Shown here: piece after piece, positions 5,510-5,911 of the stretch
Layout: each line of letters opens with the position of its first letter
Position numbering within the stretch: position 1 is the first letter of the stretch
Source: Halobacteria archaeon
Lineage (GTDB): Bacteria; Pseudomonadota; Gammaproteobacteria; UBA9214
Assembly: GCA_013041945.1 (NCBI GenBank)
Contig: JABDRC010000286.1
Coordinates: 1 to 5,911, forward strand
DNA length: 5,911 bases
Reading direction: 5' to 3'
Made by a program: the position numbers and the translations under genes
Notes under the pieces: generated by a model
Seen by the model: the letters and a program-made list of their open reading frames with translations, nothing else
What the model was told of the DNA's origin: nothing
Databases searched by the model: none

Positions 5510-5911
5510 CTATTGCATGTTCCAGTTGCCGATATCGTCATCGCTGGGCTGCTGGTCCGGACCCAGCGAGAATATGTCGATGGAACCATGCTGACCCGGA
5601 GTCAGGTACAGGTAGGGTTGTCTCCAGGGATCGAGCGGCAGACGATCGAGATACCCGCCCTCTTTCCAGTTGGGCGGCTCCGGCGAGGCCGGCTTGCTGA
5701 CCAGCGCCTCCAGCCCCTGGTCGGTGGTCGGGTAGGTAAAGTTATCGAGCTTGTACAGATTCAGCGCCGCCTCCAGTGAGCGGATATCCTGGCGGGCCTT
5801 GGTCTTGCGGGCCTGCTCCGGCCGGTCCATGACCTTCGGTACCAGGACCGCGGCCAGGATGCCGAGGATGACGACCACGACCATCACCTCGATCAGGGTA
5901 AAACCTGAAAC
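5510..5911 (-). CDS. gspG: Type II secretion system major pseudopilin GspG, lacking only the leader start
   Basis: The frame enters from the right edge with Val-Ser-Gly and then the mature N-terminus FTLIEVMVVVVILGILAAVLVPKVM, so only the first few leader residues lie outside. The mature protein is 130 residues, slightly short for GspG. Family marks are Glu5, Pro22 in the membrane helix, KARQDIRSLEAALNLYKLDNFTYPTTDQGLEALV (mature 35-68), W79-KEGGYLDRLPLDPW (79-93) and the ending DIGNWN. GspG polymerises into the pseudopilus shaft that pushes exoproteins through the secretin. The calcium-binding loop before DIGNWN is compact: GPDQQPSDDD replaces the longer glycine-rich form (GADGxxGGEGxxAD) of the best-known members. 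Asp116 and the DDD cluster (121-123) could still supply ligands. The TAG stop at 5512-5510 precedes gspH by 7 nt. A GTG at 5887 lies inside the membrane helix and is not a start. Confidence 0.97.
   Translation of the reverse strand, partial: VSGFTLIEVMVVVVILGILAAVLVPKVMDRPEQARKTKARQDIRSLEAALNLYKLDNFTYPTTDQGLEALVSKPASPEPPNWKEGGYLDRLPLDPWRQPYLYLTPGQHGSIDIFSLGPDQQPSDDDIGNWNMQ

Noticed and set aside
4966..5589. Longer version of gspH starting near 5589
   Set aside because: The extra segment comes from another frame of gspG; the ATG at 5502 gives a normal 14-residue leader.
1..5911. A previously undescribed system hidden in the window
   Set aside because: All sizeable frames on the coding strand except the partial one at the left edge match known T2SS families in their usual order; I see no defence, mobile or regulatory module beyond the items reported.

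Overview
The window is almost entirely one block of type II secretion system (T2SS, general secretory pathway) genes, all read on the minus strand. In transcription order (right to left) they are gspG (5' end cut by the window edge), gspH, gspI, gspJ, gspK, a 163-bp non-coding gap, then gspL, gspM, gspN, and finally the first 115 codons of an unrecognised gene that runs off the left edge. The G-H-I-J-K-L-M-N order, the high G+C content and the presence of gspN suggest a proteobacterium, most likely a gammaproteobacterium. No species-level marker is present, so the host is an inference.

Region by region: 4966-5911 holds the major pseudopilin GspG and minor pseudopilin GspH. 2986-4966 holds the minor pseudopilins GspI, GspJ and GspK, which are expected to form the tip complex of the pseudopilus. 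2823-2985 is the only real intergenic space. It contains a 12-bp-stem palindrome that looks like a dispersed REP-type repeat, and a plausible extended -10 promoter just ahead of gspL. 374-2822 holds the inner-membrane platform proteins GspL and GspM plus the accessory protein GspN. 1-347 is the start of a conserved-looking gene of unknown function.

The genes are packed tightly. K/J and M/L overlap by ATGA, J/I and N/M overlap by GTGA, I/H overlap by 1 or 4 nt, and H follows G after 7 nt. This suggests translational coupling within two blocks (G-K and L-N) separated by the gap. The pseudopilins carry class III leaders ending in Gly before Phe (G, H, I, J) or Val (K), and all except GspK have Glu at mature position 5. 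In the known T2SS, the prepilin peptidase (GspO/PilD) processes these subunits, the GspE ATPase drives pseudopilus assembly through GspL/M/F, and folded exoproteins leave through the GspD secretin. C, D, E, F and O are not in this window.

I found no RNA gene, CRISPR array, transposase gene or convincing new system here. The points most worth checking are the REP-like palindrome splitting the operon, the candidate second promoter for gspL-M-N, the short calcium-loop variant of GspG, and the unassigned gene after gspN.
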